Shown here: piece after piece, positions 62,991 to 64,000 of the stretch
How the letters are laid out: every line of letters starts with the position of its first letter
Numbering within the stretch: the stretch's first letter is position 1
Assembly: GCA_037074765.1 (NCBI GenBank)
Contig: JBAMDO010000017.1
Span: forward strand, 389,264 to 453,263
Length of the DNA: 64,000 nucleotides
From: Mansonella perstans
Lineage: Eukaryota; Nematoda; Chromadorea; Rhabditida; Onchocercidae
Reading direction: 5' to 3'
The notes under the pieces: model-generated
The model's database searches: none
The model's input: the letters and a program-made list of their open reading frames with translations, nothing else
What the model was told of the DNA's origin: nothing
Made by a program: the position numbers and the translations under genes

Positions 62991-64000
62991 CTTGAATAAT
63001 AACTCTTTCCAAACACAAAGGGAACTTCGTTTTTTTCTCTCTTTCTAAGAATACATCCATCAGATGTTTCTTTTATTTTAGATCATTTTAGAAGAGGAGC
63101 ACTTCGCAAATCCTAAAAATCACTTCAAGCACGTTTTCGAGGAGTTATTTTAAAATTGCTATTAGCCTCAAATTTTATCTTAAAGAAACATTATTTTTGT
63201 AATGTTAAATATTTTACATCATTCCTTACTTCTACATTTATCATATTTTGAAAGGTGTGGAAGAAAAAACAAAAAATGGTAAAACAAATCATAAAATTGC
63301 ATGGTAACAAAGATGACAAAATGAATGAGACTTAGTGTTCATTTTTATCTATATACTTGAAAAATTTTCTCATTTTCAATTTCTTTTTCTCTTTGAATCA
63401 AATTTTGTTGATTTTAAACAAAGTTCGAATTTCAATAAAGCAACATATTGTATTGCGTTAAAAAAAAATTTTTGAAAGATAAAAAGAGCGTAAAAGCGGA
63501 AACAGTGTGAAAAGAAATGTGGTAACGATGAATATCTCTCCAGTTTTTCTTTAGCTCATTCAAACAATTAATTTTTTCCCAAATTATAATTTTTATAATG
63601 AAGATATATCATTAAGAATGAATTTGGCATCAAATCAAATTTGCAGTTTTAATAAATTAATTTGGAATTTTTTTTCAATTATCAGTATTAGTCCAGTGAA
63701 AAATAAATAGCATCAACTTTAGGACTATATTTGAAAAATAATTTCTGACAGTGAATAAAGTGATTGCGTATTTATTATCACACCTGTCATCTGCATTTCT
63801 ATTTATTGCCAACTCGACCATTTTCATTTCACAACAAGAAAAAAAACAAAGTTGAATTTAGCTAAATGAATAAAATGAAGCTTGATTTGGCGCACTGTAA
63901 TATTTTTCCTCATTCTCCTTCTCTCTCTCTACTTTTTTCTTTCTTTTTAATTTTTTTTGTATTTTGAAAGGTTTATAAAATTAAATAAACTGCAAATAAA
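62991..64000. other. Terminal AT-rich stretch with one possible short exon
   Basis: A good acceptor (tttattttag at 63072-63081) precedes a 23-codon frame 63082-63153 (IILEEEHFANPKNHF..., stop TAA). It could be a terminal exon, but no upstream partner is seen. Nothing else is supported. Confidence 0.3.

Noticed and set aside
63082..63153. 23-codon terminal-exon candidate after a strong acceptor
   Set aside because: No upstream exon to join; kept only as a remark.
1..64000. tRNA, rRNA, CRISPR, operon-type or transposase features
   Set aside because: None recognised by eye; CRISPR is not expected in a eukaryotic nuclear genome. A tRNAscan or Dfam search could still reveal something missed.

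Overview
The window is a stretch of nuclear genome from an AT-rich nematode, most likely a filarial worm (inference). The evidence is compact protein genes with introns of about 50-1200 bases, long A/T runs, microsatellites and minisatellites, GT..AG introns with TTTCAG-like acceptors, and protein content typical of a small metazoan. All gene models were assembled by hand from reading frames, splice signals and matching intron phases. Exon coordinates are exact within that reasoning but have not been checked against transcripts.

Left part (1-23.5 kb). A single-pass membrane protein with a kringle-like signature (+, 5' end missing) converges on a PLPPR-type lipid phosphatase-related gene (-, 3173-6576). 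A divergent spacer leads to an unrecognised 544-residue protein (+, 8783-13962). This converges on a GPS2-like co-repressor subunit (-, 15491-16982), which is head-to-head with ASCC1 (+, 18259-22463).

Middle part (23.5-45 kb). A 21-exon USP19 deubiquitinase with CS, MYND and USP modules (-, 23482-31260, N-terminus not found) converges on ASCC1. After about 4 kb of AT-rich DNA comes a small acidic protein gene (-, 35130-35671), then repeats and a palindrome-rich upstream region, then DNA ligase III (+, 38557-45064). The ligase is the most striking gene here. It has an N-terminal PARP-type zinc finger, a complete ligase core and, in a separate last exon, a C-terminal PBZ (poly(ADP-ribose)-binding) zinc finger where vertebrate LIG3-alpha carries a BRCT domain.

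Right part (45-64 kb). A synaptotagmin-type C2 protein (-, 45775-48364, 5' end open) converges on LIG3. The remaining ~15 kb is gene-poor. It holds a few isolated exon-like islands (about 49.8, 52.5, 53.1-53.3, 56.4 and 63.1 kb) and several simple or degenerate tandem repeats, including a ~780-base array of an 18-19 base GATA/TTATC-rich unit.

Functional links: ASCC1 (alkylation damage and stalled ribosome/ASCC biology) and LIG3 (single-strand break repair) lie 20 kb apart, and their upstream regions share an identical 14-base E-box-containing motif. This may be coincidence, but it can be tested.
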